The notes: a model not told the origin generated them from the letters alone. Shown: positions 1-11,756, numbered from the stretch's first letter. The stretch: DNA of 64,000 bases from Oscheius tipulae (GCA_037178975.1 JASJZH010000003.1:930001-994000), one strand, 5' to 3'. Numbers and translations: made by a program.

Positions 1-549
1 CTGTTTTTCTCGAATTTGATATGGTACACCCCTGGCATCATTTTCGCCGGAAGTTCCTTGGATGCATGCCTACCTTGGGCACAGATGACGCCGGCGGGTA
101 TAGTGGAAAGTGCTTTGAGGCTTATTCCGTCACATTCTCACTGGCCTTATTGTCTTGAAATTACATCTAGTCTATAAAACTGTTTTAAAAATAAAACAAA
201 ATTAGGGGTAGAAAATCATCAAAACTGATCGGAACAGACTTAACAAATGTAGCAAAACTACTTCCGGAGGCGCTAACCAGAGACTTACGCTCCTGGCGGA
301 GCGACTCAGTACTTTTTGGAACTGTTTGGCCCTCTTCAAACTCCTCTTGTCAATGATCTAGCGAAGCTCTACAGAACTATATCCCTTTTCCCAACATGTA
401 CATCCAGAATAATCCAGTTTTTGACTTAGAAAATGACCATTACGTGATAGAACAAAGCCAATTGTAGCTTACTGCTCATAAAAAACCGAACAGCCTAGAG
501 GTTAGGAGATTGTTTTTCATGTATTCTTCCATCAAAACACCCCCCTTAC
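1..549 (-). other. ALG11 intron sequence, no gene seen
   Basis: This stretch lies downstream (minus strand) of the last visible ALG11 exon, which ends in a good donor at 549. No frame continues the ALG11 protein here, so the next exon is outside the window. No other coding signal is seen. Confidence 0.6.
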
Positions 550-1147
550 CTCGGGTTGCAGCCTGCAAAATGCCTCAACTCCCAGAAAAAGTCCGGCTAG
601 TGTTTGACAGACGAGTGTGAAGCGTGGATAGCAGTCGGCCTCGACAATCCATCGCCATCGCATGAAGACAAATTCCAGATTAGCCGGGTCGACCTCGATG
701 CCGAAGCGCTGCTTGGCCTTCATCAGAATCTCCTCCTTGGAGGCCCCAACGTCGCCCGAATACACGTAATACTTGTATTTTGGCCATCTAAATGTTCAAT
801 TTTGTAAAACTTTCAAGGAAAAACGGACCTTTTCTGCATTAAGCGCACGGCGCACCAGAGCACACGTTCTCCGCCGCCTCCGGCATTGCAGTACGGATGG
901 AAGAAGGCCACGGTGTGCGGTTTTCTGTAGAAAATTGGAATAGAATAATGAAAAATAGAGGAACTGACCTCAAACTCCTCGCCTTGTATGCCAAGAAGGC
1001 CAGAAAGACGACGAAGGCCGTCACGAGGCCCAGTAACGTGTCCAGGGCTGCCTCTTTTGGTTCTGATATCGAGTTTTTTTGGGGGTTCGAACGAGAGTTC
1101 AAGTAAGATGAAAAGAGTAAACAAACTTTTTTCTTACAGAAATGCAT
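550..1147 (-). CDS. ALG11: ALG11 alpha-1,2-mannosyltransferase, 5' part only
   Basis: ALG11 adds the fourth and fifth mannoses (alpha-1,2) to the dolichol-linked Man3GlcNAc2 precursor on the cytosolic face of the ER, a step in N-glycan assembly. Three exons join in phase: 969-1147, 829-924 and 550-787. Exon 1 encodes an N-terminal hydrophobic anchor ([18 protein letters not shown]), typical of ALG11. Exon 2 carries the family signature [17 protein letters not shown], the N-terminal GT-B sugar-nucleotide loop of GT4 enzymes. Exon 3 gives [16 protein letters not shown] and RRFGIEV-like sequence followed by [11 protein letters not shown], matching the animal family. The gene then runs off the left edge: the last visible exon ends in GAG|GTAAGG, so about three quarters of the protein is missing. 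The start at 1147 is the first in-frame ATG and an upstream exon cannot be excluded. Family assignment is firm. Confidence 0.9.
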
Positions 1148-2673
1148 GGAAACCCAACTGGGAAAAATGACGCGCTAACTGGGATCTAGAATTTGCCGAT
1201 TCGGCATCACGAGGGAATTCTGTGGCCTATTCTGTGTTTTTCTACCTACTACAAAAAATCCCGAGCCTGGGTATTGTTCCGCTACAGAGAAGAGACAGAA
1301 AACCGGCTTATCTTCAGCAGAAACTGAATCTTAAGTCTTTCTCCTTTTTTCCCTTTGGAATTTTTACAGGAAAGAGTCAGAAACCTGGGTCCAGTGATTG
1401 ATAATCCTAGGTTTCTAATCATTTCTTTTCACACGCTCTAAATGCATTCCCCAAGCTGTTTTCCGAAGAAGCACAGCCTGAAATTTATGAGTAAGAGGCT
1501 TAAAACAGACTGACAAGGCTTGGAACAGGCTATAAAAAGAAAACATTGATGCTTGCGAAAACAACTGAAAACAGAGGCCCTTTGTTACACGTGCGCCTTG
1601 TTTACTGGAACAGGAATCGGTGTCTCACCGCGATTCTTGTTCCCAATTAGGTAGAAACGTGCTCAAAATGGCAAGCAATCATATTGGAATTTTCCCCTTT
1701 CCAGAGTTTGGCTTCTTGGTCGAAAATTTGAACAAAATAGCAGGTAATCATAGTAGAGAATCTATCACTTCAGGTCTATACCAGTCGTCTGCGAGAATAA
1801 AGTTAGGAGTGCCGATATGTCAAAAGTGAGAGCATTCGAAAGAATTTGTCACAAACTTGACAGACGTTTTTGTGTGGTAGACAGATTTATGTTTCATTCA
1901 ATCGACTTTCACTCGCAGATATCCCTCCGACCCCTTTTTCCCATATCTACAAAGAATTGTCGCTCACTGATCCAATAGGATCAGTTCGATGAAAGTTTGT
2001 AACGCTATCTCCCTCTCTCCTACAATGGGTTTCCAATCTTGTTGGCTACCATTATCCCTCTCACCTCCACTGCCGTTTTTGAGTTTTACAAATTGGTCCC
2101 TACGTCGATTTTGATCAGTTTGTACAACTCCCTGCCGATCCTTACTATCGTAAAAATCAGGTGAATGCTGTTTATATCACTCTCACGGGGAGGGGGTGAG
2201 GGGGAATGAATTGTCATAAGAGAATAATAATCATTGCGATGCTTCACATTTTCTAAATTATTTACGGATTTCAGTCGAAATCCCCCTGCAACCGGTTGTA
2301 GAACTCTGCGAGTTACTGGTTTTGGCGCCCCGCGATGCAATTTTGTGAAACGTAACCCGAGAACCCAACGAAAGAGACAAGAAGAATGAAAATATGGACC
2401 CATTTTTCTCGTGACCCTATAGCAAGATACACTTGCTCTTACGTTTACAAACGTCAAATAATCCAAAAAGTTGCGTACACATTTTCGTGCAAACGCAAAA
2501 CTCTTCCGACGGAGACGACTCCTCATTGTATTAAGATTTCCGGACTTTGGCGGTAACTTTATTAGTCAACGGAAGCGGAAAACATAACAAGGGGCGGAAA
2601 AAGAGGGGAAAGTAAAAATTGGAAGAAATCAACGTATTTTATACAGTAGACGAGAGAAACGTAAGGGGTAGAA
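1148..2673. other. Intergenic region, no gene recognised
   Basis: Between the ALG11 start and the 3' end of the next minus-strand gene nothing resembles a conserved protein. A minus-strand open frame at 2086-2526 lacks recognisable motifs. A run of GGGGAGGGGGTGAGGGGG lies near 2190. Promoter sequence of ALG11 is presumably here but no clear element is seen. Confidence 0.4.
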
Positions 2674-5307
2674 TTAGACAAAAGAATGGTTGGTGTCGAT
2701 GGAGGTCGTGGAGTGCGCTTCGCCGGCCGGCACATGCTGATCGTCATTCTGGTGCATCGGGCTCGTTCGAGGGTTCTAAAGCTCTAAATTTCACAGAGAA
2801 AAAAGTGACAAAAACATACTGGAAGACTTGGAGTGGTCTGGAAGATTTCAGAATCTTCCAGCAGAGGCTGAGGACTGCCGGAAGTCTGTTCCGGGATTGT
2901 CGGGGTCTCCGGGAGAGATATACGACGCTCGATACTGGTCTGTGGAGTCAGCAGAATGTCATCATCGTCAGCAGTGTCAGCGAAGGGGATTTCTAAAAGG
3001 TCGGGGTTGCAACGCGATGCTTTTTACGTGGCAGACCCTGCTTGTTTGTCTGAGGCCACAAAACAATAGCCAATACTTATTTGTAGGTAGCAGGCATCAC
3101 AAACATGGCCGCATGTTCAGCCAACAGTCAACGTCAGCGCACATCTCTGATCTGCTTGCTTGATCTGTGAAATAAGAAAAGAGTAACCGTTAAGAGTTTT
3201 TCATGACAAAGCCCCGAATATTCAAGAAAAAGGAAAACATACCGAAATCCGAGCCCATCGTGGCAGCAAAAAACTTGTTCTGGAGCGTGCGGATGAGCAG
3301 AAGCTGTCCGGTAATAGCCTGATTCTGGGCCTGGAGATCAGTCTCTTGGGCCCTGGTCTCGTCGACGAGATAGTCGAAGTGCAGTTTCTGCCTCGCCATC
3401 TCAGCCAGATTCTTCTCCTCGGCCGCTTTGAGCTCCTCCAAATAGCTATGGATAGGATTTTCGTCATACTAAAACAACATATTTTTGATAGGGAAACTAA
3501 GAAAAGTGCCTTCATAGTGGCCGGATCGAAGCCTTTGTGGACCTTGAGCCACTCGATTTCGATCTGCTTCTCGTGACATTCGACCTTGAAGTCGTCAATT
3601 ATGCCCTCGGAGACCTCGAGCTGCTGGCGCAGCTCGCCAATTTCTTCTTCTTGTTCAGCGACGATAGCCTTGAGATTCTCGAGCTCGGCTTTGGCGGCCT
3701 CGAGTTCATCCTGCTCCGAAGGAATTTCGGCAACAGGCATAACCTGGAATGAAGAATTTGGGCTTTTTTGACATGTGTCAACTCTGTCATGACAGGGTTC
3801 GGCAGAGGGGTCGCGCTATCCGGGCAGCTTATTTCGGCTTCTGCGGGTACACCTGGCCGGCCAGTTTTGTGATCAATGGTTGTAGATCTCGGAAAGTTGT
3901 ACAACTTTGCAGAACATGGAAAAATTAAGAAATGTTATCTTCACCTCGAAAAGTGCGATTTTAAATGAGCTGAATTCGGACCGGAACGGCCTTATCCAAT
4001 CCGCCCCCCTGGACGCGAGGATCAGTGGTTCGATTCCACTCGAGGCCACTGTTTTAACACACCATACTGTAGCTCTTCGAGCTGAGTAAGAATATGCAAT
4101 CATATTTAGGTGTTTTCCGGTCTCCGAGCAAAGTTACAGATCTTCAAAGTTTTAATGCAAAAGCTGGTGTACCGCTAAAAGGCGCCACTGTCGAACCAGA
4201 CGACCAGGGTTCGATCCACGCAGGCGGCAAGCTTTTTCAACGAATTTTGCTCAGAAAAAACCACGGGACAAGTTCACAAAGTGAGAAGTTAACAGGTTTT
4301 GTGGACAGCCAACTTTTAATGAGTCCAGGCGCATACCTGCTGAACTGTCGGCATTTCCTGCTGCTCAGGCTGTGGCGATTGCTCCAGTTTCACGGCTTTT
4401 TCCTCCACAACAGGCATATCCTCTGCCTCGTCAGGGAGCTGCTTGATTGGAGCCGTCTCCAGACGACGGATAATGCATCTTTCCGACGGGGCGAAGGGCG
4501 TGTCTCCTTCGTCCACGAATCTCTTCGGCTTCAAGATGGCTCGCTTTTTGGTCAGGACGCGCGGGTTGTCAAAGTCGAACTGGAGCTCCTCATCGGCCGA
4601 CTGTTCCTCCGTATTGTTGAGCCAGCCGCCGCCGTATTCGTCATCGTCGGTTTGAACTGAAAATTTGGGTATTAGAGCCTCAATATTGTACTACTTTGGC
4701 AAGTTTGTGGGCCAAAAACACCCGAATCCATCAGAATAGAGGATAAAAATGAGCAAAAAAGGTCTGGGCCGAGCCGGGGATCGATCCCGGGACCTCTCGC
4801 ACCCTAAGCGAGAATCATACCACTAGACCACTCGGCCACGTTGCACTTTGCAACGGCTCCCAAGCACGACGCTCGTTTTCTCGACGGAGGGAGCGGAGAA
4901 GAACAGGTTTTAGCTCTCGATGGCTAAAAAAGAGACAAACCTTCACTCTTTGCCACGACGATGCCTCGATAGCAATTCTTCGCCTGGCTTACGACGTGCT
5001 GATACTTCGGCTGCAGCTCCTCGTCCTCCTTTACCCAATTGGGGATTTGATTCATCTAAAAATGAGAAATTTTTTGAGCATTTGCCATAAAACAGACCCT
5101 GATTGAAGCCATCAGCCGCTTTCTGGCCGTGACCAGGTCCAGTGGAAATGGCGAGGCGTAGCCGTGGTTCTGATAGATGTCGGCAGCGGCCTGCCGCTGC
5201 TCCGACCACGTCTTCGGCATCCCGACCGTGTAGAGATGCTCGATTACGCTTTTCAGCACTGGCACGTAGTGCGGATGAACGTATGGATTGTTTTTATGAG
5301 GGGTCAT
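2674..5307 (-). CDS. Unrecognised coiled-coil protein, 459 aa
   Basis: Seven exons join in phase: 5098-5307, 4941-5055, 4337-4656, 3510-3743, 3243-3468, 2820-2992 and 2674-2775, giving 459 residues ending NHSFV. I do not recognise the family. Residues 1-110 are a compact mixed region (VHPHYVPVLKSVIEHLY, then WSEQRQAAADIYQNHGYAS). Residues 110-215 are acidic (QTDDDEYGGGW, EEQSADEELQFDFD) followed by a basic patch (LTKKRAILKPKRF). Residues 220-365 are strongly heptad-like (EAAKAELENLKAIVAEQEEE onward), a long coiled coil. The tail is Ser/Thr/Pro-rich and acidic (ADTADDDDILLTPQ). The start codon follows a 3' splice site directly (TTTTCCAG|ATG), consistent with trans-splicing. One intron (3469-3509, 41 nt) appears to be GC-AG. 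A tRNA-Pro gene lies in the second intron. The exon structure is well supported; function is unknown, and a scaffold or chromatin-associated role would be speculation. Confidence 0.72.
3982..4222 (+). repeat. Dimeric tRNA-derived SINE-like element
   Basis: Two tRNA-like halves lie in one intron of the 459-aa gene. The first (3982-4045) ends with a B-box-like GGTTCGATTCC. The second (4163-4222) has GCTGGTGTACCGCTAAAAGG as A box and GGGTTCGATCC as B box. Neither folds as a complete tRNA. The spacer (GAGCTGAGTAAGAATATGC and on) resembles sequence before similar elements near 15,560 and 26,690, so this is a dispersed family rather than a decayed tRNA gene. Confidence 0.5.
4766..4837 (-). tRNA. 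tRNA-Pro (AGG)
   Basis: The minus strand reads GGCCGAG..CTCGGCC as a perfect 7-bp acceptor stem, a D arm with GTCTAGTGGTATGATT, an anticodon stem CTCGC/GCGAG around the loop TTAGGGT (anticodon AGG, proline), the variable loop AGGTC, and a T stem CCGGG/CCCGG. A T6 run (pol III terminator) follows within about 10 nt. The T loop reads ATCGATC, so T54 is replaced by A. It sits inside an intron of the 459-aa gene, on the same strand. Confidence 0.93.
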
Positions 5308-6577
5308 CTGGAAAAGTGAGTGATTAGAGTAGAAAGTGCTTCATAGAGCATTTTGGAGGAAGGATGGCAGGAAACAGGCTTCTGAAAAAGGAAACTAGCC
5401 TTAGAAAGTGTTGCCATTGCACGACTGCCAGTTTAGAACGAAAGATCGACAAAAATTGAAAATTCTTGCAAAGCAATTATGCAACTGACTGAATACAGCC
5501 TATCGAGGTAGCATCTATCCAAGCACTTATTTCGACTACTTTTTTTTTTAAAAAACGCCCTATGAACAGATACAAAGTCTGTACTTTACTACTGCTAAAA
5601 AAAGATAAAAATTAACGGTGGGACAGAACAAAAAAAACAGAGGAATAAAAACTGGGTAGTAGTAAAGAAGGCACCATGGTTCGATGTTTACAGTACGCAG
5701 TGTCATAAACCATATTCCTCTCTTTTTTGTCTATTTTATTATTTCTCGCGCCTATTTTAAGCTTTTCTGACTTCAAATAACAGTTTTCAACAACCTTTAC
5801 TGCGAAACGGCAAGCGCAAAGCCCAGGATCCCTCTTGCGCCTCGTACATCTTAGTAACCTTGTTATTGCCTTGTTATCCACTGAAATGTTATTATTTTCT
5901 CCAATAAAGGTTTTTGAAAATTGTTATTTGAAGTCAGAGAGGTCTAAATAAATAGGCGAGGAAAGCAATAAAATAGACAAAGAAAGAGCAAGAAATATGG
6001 CAACCACGAAAGAAAGGACGAAAATGTCAAAAAATACGCAAAAGTACGTCATAATGCAAAATTGCGTACAGAAAAACTCTAAGAATATCGTAACCAGAGA
6101 ATTTTGGGATTTGCCACCGTTCGTTGAAATGTTGTCAGTTTTTCGGCCATTTCACTCACTTATTACAGTAAAACAGTCCATATGCCTACAGAATTCTATT
6201 GCCCAGTGTATGCATAATCCAAACGACGCTTCTTTTCGCCGTCTCTTTTTTAATTACAATTCTGCCGACTCTTCATTTTACTCCACATATAACGTCCAAA
6301 TTTCTAGTGTAGATTTTCTCGCTGGGCAGTTTAAATACCCGTAGAAATCGAAAAAGTGGGACTAAAAGGCCGAAAAGCTCACAACAGTTTTACCAAAATT
6401 TATTACCCAATTTAACTGCACAGATATATACGTGGAGAGTTTGTTCTCTACGTATTTTAACAACAACCATAACAAATTTCACAGCGGGAAAAGAAAAACC
6501 ATATTAGGGGGGTGGTGGAGAATATGCTCACAAATAGAGACAACTATCGGAAAAAAAGACTTCTTTAGGGGGAAAAC
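5308..6577. other. Intergenic region, A+T-rich, no gene recognised
   Basis: This lies between the 3' end of ASCC2 and the 5' end of the 459-aa gene, both on the minus strand. A 115-codon plus-strand frame at 5997-6344 has no recognisable motif and biased low-complexity composition. It probably holds ASCC2 3' UTR and promoter sequence for the downstream gene. Confidence 0.45.
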
Positions 6578-9500
6578 CTAGGCAATGAAGGCGCCACGAC
6601 GTTTGCGATCGGCTCCGCGCTGCTTCCACTCGTTCTTGTGACGTTCCTTCATCTGGCGCTGATGACCGCCCGTGTAGTTGGCGTTACCGCCACCACCGCT
6701 GTGGCCTGAAAAATTGAGAGGTTAAAGGCGTTTTGCATCCGATTTCGAGGTATTTTAAGTTGTTGTTCTGGAAAACAGCTTCGGGAAAATAAGGCCCGTT
6801 GGCGATCCCCGCTGATTCTTTCTTTCGATTTCCTTTTATTTTTTGCGTACGCATTTTCCTGACACCACATTAATGGCCTTAGAGACTCTTTACGTCGGTT
6901 ACGCTTTTGGGACATCAGTACTAACTATAAATTCATGCTAAAAACGCTGTACCTTGACCTCCATCTTGACCAGCCTCGTGCGGTCTGCCTCTTCCGCCTC
7001 CTCCTCGCCCTCCTCGGCCACGAAAACCTCTGCCAGGCGCTCCTCCTCCTCTTTGAGCTTGACCAGTCGGCTGACCAGCAACTTTTCCGCCTTCCTCTTC
7101 TGATTCTGCTTCAGATGACAGCGGATGGCTGAAAAAAAACTTTTTGATCAAAAACCCATCTGTCTTGCTGCGCTGCTTCCAAAATAGTAGCCGTGGAACA
7201 ACGGCGGGCAGCAGCGTCCGCTGTGTCTCGGCCACGTACACATACACACACACAGACATTGTTGTGCTTTAGTAAGTCAGTGATGGCCAGAAACCCACTT
7301 CAGCGGCTCGACCTTGAACTCGCGCTCTTCGTAGCCGTCATCGTACTCGTCGTCATAAAGATCATCCTCTTCGAACCGGGTCTCGTATTTGAACTGCTCG
7401 TAGGTCGGTCGGACGGCCGCGCGATCAGCCTCGCTGGTCTTGAAACGGGCCAGACGCTGCACGTCGTGCATCGGTACGAGACGCTCTCCTTGGAGACCTT
7501 CCTCGACTCGCTGATTTAGCTGTCGCTGGCCGCCAGAGGCACGAATTTTGGTGCGATCCAGTTCGCTACGCAGCGTGTCGATGATCTGAAATTGGCGTAC
7601 AGCATGTGTCGAAACTTTAGTGACTCAAGATTTGTGTTCTTCAATTTCCATGTGAGTCTGTTATGGTTTCTACATGTAATTTAGGTCGCTTTCTATAAAA
7701 AATAATATTTCAATCCAAAACCTTTCATCCTTTACAGACACCGTTGCGCTTTAGTAAGATCCAGTCGTCCTTTTGCCTTTAGTTGGCATGGGCGACTACG
7801 CCGCTTCGTAGTAATAACAAAAGGCTTCCAGTTGCTCCATTGGGACAAATGCCAATTTCTAGAACGTATGCAAAGTTGACTTGGCTATCCAATTTAGGCA
7901 ATAAATGTTTTTGAAAAACAAAGCTTTTGGTCATCATAATTGTCTCGCTTCCCCATCAAGTCTGGCTACTACGATATTCTAACCCAAACTAATGCTGGAA
8001 AACACTGCTAAAGGTGTCTCTGAGGTTTTGCGGCAAAAGATGAACGAGTAGAATCGAACGCAAGTTGTTTGTTTCGTAGTCGGAGCACCAACCGACTGAG
8101 CGATTGAGGCATTTCAGCAAATACATGATCTTAGATGGCTCTTAGATACATAGAAACAAAACTATTTTACCGCCAAAATTCCAGGAAAAAGACCTACGTC
8201 AGGCAAAGATGCCCTTCTCTTGGCCTCCTGAGTCTTCTTCGTCAGGTTTGTCGAGGTGTCAGCCAGTTCCAGAGTGGCTGGAGCCATGCTGAAGAGACCC
8301 TTGAAGGAGTTATTGTTGGTCTGTTCCTCGTGTCTTCCGGCCAGCAGGACTGGCGCCGGCTGCCTGCGACGCGGCCTCACGGCTGATCTTACCAAATCTG
8401 AAGCATTTTTTTTTTAGAGCAAGACCCAAAAAACAAAGACAAACCTTGATTCTTGTAGGAGGCGGTTGGCATCTGGGGCTCGTAGTTGGGATGACTGGCT
8501 CTGGCCTGCTGCTCCATTCGGCGCAGGTCCATCGGCATCGTGTGATCCAGTGTCTGCATGCTCTCGATGGCGTATGGGGCGTTGTAGTTGAAGTTGCGCA
8601 GACAGAGCTGAAAAAATGATGTCAATAATGTGCTTTTAAAGCCTGTCGCCAGCCGTCTTTGACGGCTTCGTCGCCCTATCAGAAACCCGGAAAACGTCGG
8701 CGGGGATTGAACTCGGGTTGCTCCGTTTCATAGCTATAGCTGCGGCCAACGAGCGGCGCATTGCTTTAAAAACTCACATGAAGGTATGCATTGGACATTT
8801 CCGGGAAGCGGTTCTTGAGCATCTCGAAGGCCTTCTTCTTCTCTGGCTCCAGACGATCAATCTCTCCTAGAGACCTGAGCAGGCCTTGATCTTCGACACG
8901 GTCGAGGACCGCCTTCTGCTGATGTTGACAGGCTGTCTGGACGTCTTCCTCGATCCGTTTGCGCTCATCGACGGTCATTCCAGCCAGGAGGGCCGACAGA
9001 CCGCCGAATTCGTTAATCAGGAAGAGGAATCTGGTATTTATTAATTTAAAAAAAAACTTAGAAATTAACCTACCTTTTGCATTTAAGAGCCGGATGGAGC
9101 TGCGCGAAGCGTTCGTGGCTGCTCAGCTCGTTCCTGGAGATCTCGAGGGCGTGATGATAGAGCCATATGGCTCGCTGCTCGATTTGGGAGTTCAGCTGCA
9201 GCAGGGTTCTGAAATTTGTGGTTTAAAGTAGAGAAAAATGAGGAAAGTTACCTCATTGGCCAGCCGGGGAGCACGGCAGCGACGTCCATTAGGATTCCGA
9301 CGGGGAAGGCTCCACCGATGGCCTCGATGAGGATGGGGACTCTGAAAATAGAGGGTTTGTGATCGATATACAGTCTATTTATAACATTTTGCCGGTCAGG
9401 CTAGATGCATCACTTTGTCGTATGTCTTGGGGGCCCAAAAACCAGATATAGTCTTTCAATGGCGTGTCTTACTAGAATTCGTGTTAGCGCACTCATGACT

Positions 9501-11756
9501 GTGTCAATTAGCGCTCCGACTGAGCAAAACTTAGCCGGGTACGATGCCTCTGAGAATTTGATTTTTTCGTCTCTTCAACCGTCGAAAACATATTCTCAGA
9601 GTGTTTTGCATGAGTTAGGTCGAATTGGTATTTTTAGACTTTGTGACTTTTCTAAATTTGCAACGCGAATTCAAACGGGATAGCCGGGACCCGGCTGCCA
9701 GTTGTACTCGCGCGTCGGTTCTCTGCCATTACAAAACTACGTGGGTGAAGTTTGAGATCTCAAAAGAACAAAAAAAGGTGTGCCCACAAAAAGCTCCGTC
9801 AATGAATAGTTGATGGCAATAGTTCTTTTTAACAGTAGCGGGTATCCAAAAGTGAAAAAGCGCTCCGAAAGATCAAAAGCAGACCTTTTGGAGTGGGCAG
9901 GCATACACCAGAATCAGTCGGCTGAAACCTCCTGTGCTCTCGTAATGTCAATGTCCCTGTAAGGGCCAGTCCATGCGTGATTTTGGGCCCAAAGTTAACC
10001 GCAAAACTGAGGCAAAGAAGACTGTTAGCAGTAAGGAAATGTTATAAGAAATAGCTGGGATCTACTGATAGAAAAATGCAATGATTTTCAGGGATGTGAA
10101 TGGACATATGGTACTTTCTTGTAGCTTTTTGACAGAAAAACGAACCGCGCAACAATACTCGAAAAGTCCTTGCTATAAATCTTGGCCTTCTGCATGACTT
10201 CAATCACGACCGCAGTCGAGAAGATGCAATCCGCGACGAGATAGAGGAACTTGCGCACGAGGCCGGCAGCTCGAATCTGCTGGGCTCCCTGGGTCAGACT
10301 GAACTTCTCCAAAAGTTGCGGGACAGCCTGCTCGTAGTGCTCAAAAGTCTGAAATTTTGGATTTTTACTATACAAAATTGCTCAGAAAACTAACGGATTT
10401 AAGCTCGGAACAGAGATCCTTCAAGCTGCGCGGCAGGTTCGGTATCACCTTGGCGATTCGCTCCATCTGCTGACCAAAGTAGTCGAGATTGAGTGGGTAG
10501 ATGGACCAGACCTGGGCGGCACGGGTCATCGTCATCAGGCCTCGAGTTTGGGTGAAGTAAACCCACTGCTCTTTGGACAAATGACGGTCCTGAAATTGAA
10601 ATTTATATTGTTGAATCCAATCTATATCAGCCGTCTTTGACGGCTATGTTTGAAACCGATTATCATACTAGTGTTTTTTTTTTTGCATTTTTTTCTTCTT
10701 GATGCAAAGAAACGCCCGTTACAACATACACACTCCTTATTTTAGGCCAAAAACTCCCTTTATAGGGCAGTTACCGTACCACTCGGCCTAAAACCAGAGC
10801 GGGGACCCAAAAACCAAAAAAAGAATTAAAAATAGGACCCAAAAATTCAAGAAAACGGGAAAAAAAACTCACAATCCCAGAGGGGAAGAAGTGAATTCGG
10901 CTGTAGATGAGGAAAATCTGGAAGACGAGGCCGACGACAGCCTTCTGAGCCTCCTCATTCCATCGGTAGACGAGGCGAAAACGCTCCAGGGAGTGACCTC
11001 TGAAAAACAAAGTCCTTTCCCTATTTCCAGTCCGAAATGGCAGGTGATGGGGCAAGAAAATGGCTAGGAGTAACAAACTGATATAATGAGGGAGATTAAC
11101 AGATAAAAGAGAAAAAAATCGAAAGTTTACCTCGGAAGACTTTCCAGCGCCGAGTCGAAAGAGTACAGAAAGCTGGAATTGTGGAGGACCGTACTCCAGA
11201 ACGGGGCAGCCGAATAGGTGGATAGCCTGATCTTAGTTTTTTCACGGACAATGCATAAAAAACCAACTTCTGATAGCTGTACGAGAGCGTGTTGACCTGA
11301 TTCACCCAACTCTCCAGGTCATCCTGCTTGATGTCGTAGGGCAGATGGTCGAGACAGGCGAAGACGGTCGCATCGGCCAGGTCGGGGGCCTAAAAGAGCC
11401 TTTTATCTGTATTTTTGAGTTCTCTAAGTTAAATAAGTTTTTTGGAGACACGCGCGAACAGTGTCACTTGGTTTAGCCGGTTAGAGCTCAGATTTTCTAA
11501 CAAAACAAGGAAAAAAGGTTCGGTCCCACGTTGGAGAAACGTGATTACCTAGAACTGCAGCCGTTTTGACAGCGTTCGGTACCAGAAAAATGGAAAGATT
11601 GGTGGGGAGACGCGAACGGAAAACTTGTGCATGAGATATACGACAAATTAATGGGGACAAACTCACCACATTCATTGCCGGCTCTTCTTTTCCCACTCCA
11701 GACGGTGACATGAACTGTGTCTCTCTGCAAGATGACGTCATAGTCCGGGGTGCCAT
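6578..11756 (-). CDS. ASCC2: ASCC2, activating signal cointegrator complex subunit 2
   Basis: ASCC2 is the ubiquitin-binding subunit of the ASCC complex, which disassembles collided ribosomes and helps repair alkylated DNA. Fourteen exons join in phase: 11667-11756, 11268-11389, 11131-11226, 10873-10999, 10395-10589, 10146-10348, 9252-9341, 9074-9208, 8778-9030, 8445-8607, 8198-8397, 7299-7585, 6953-7128 and 6578-6705. The total is 754 residues, close to the human length of about 757. Support comes from the conserved N-terminal helical region (APFWSTVL..SALESLPR), the CUE domain around residues 420-475 (RFPEMSNAYLHLCLRNFNYN), the acidic tract EEDDLYDDEYDDGYEERE, and the basic tail ADRKRRGAFIA that parallels human MADRKRSKGMIPS. 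An RGG/Gly-rich block (GRGFRGRGGRGGGGRGR) precedes the tail. DHX37 ends only about 170 nt upstream on the same strand, so co-transcription is possible. The N-terminal exon is the least certain part. Confidence 0.88.
8043..8112 (-). repeat. tRNA-like element (decayed)
   Basis: The minus strand reads CAATCGCTCAGTCGGTTGG (A-box-like) and GCGTTCGATTC (B-box-like) at tRNA spacing, but the acceptor stem does not pair. It lies in an ASCC2 intron. The A box matches elements near 14,250, 15,490 and 24,250. Confidence 0.45.
8697..8765 (-). repeat. tRNA-like element (decayed)
   Basis: The minus strand shows CGCTCGTTGGCCGCAG near the 5' end and a T-arm-like GAGTTCAATCCCCGC. Stems are incomplete. It is in an ASCC2 intron and is probably a SINE fragment or tRNA pseudogene. 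Confidence 0.35.
11467..11543 (+). repeat. tRNA-like element (decayed)
   Basis: TGGTTTAGCCGGTTAGAGC is followed by a B-box-like GGTTCGGTCCC about 50 nt downstream. It lies in the first ASCC2 intron, on the opposite strand to the gene. Incomplete stems argue against a functional tRNA. Confidence 0.4.

Noticed and set aside
2086-2526. 146-codon minus-strand open frame
   Set aside because: No motif, poor composition and no splice partners; it lies in intergenic sequence.
8436-11391. First compared with WASH-complex and NAP1/CYFIP proteins because of the helical content
   Set aside because: Ordered similarity, CUE domain, acidic tract, basic tail and length all fit ASCC2.
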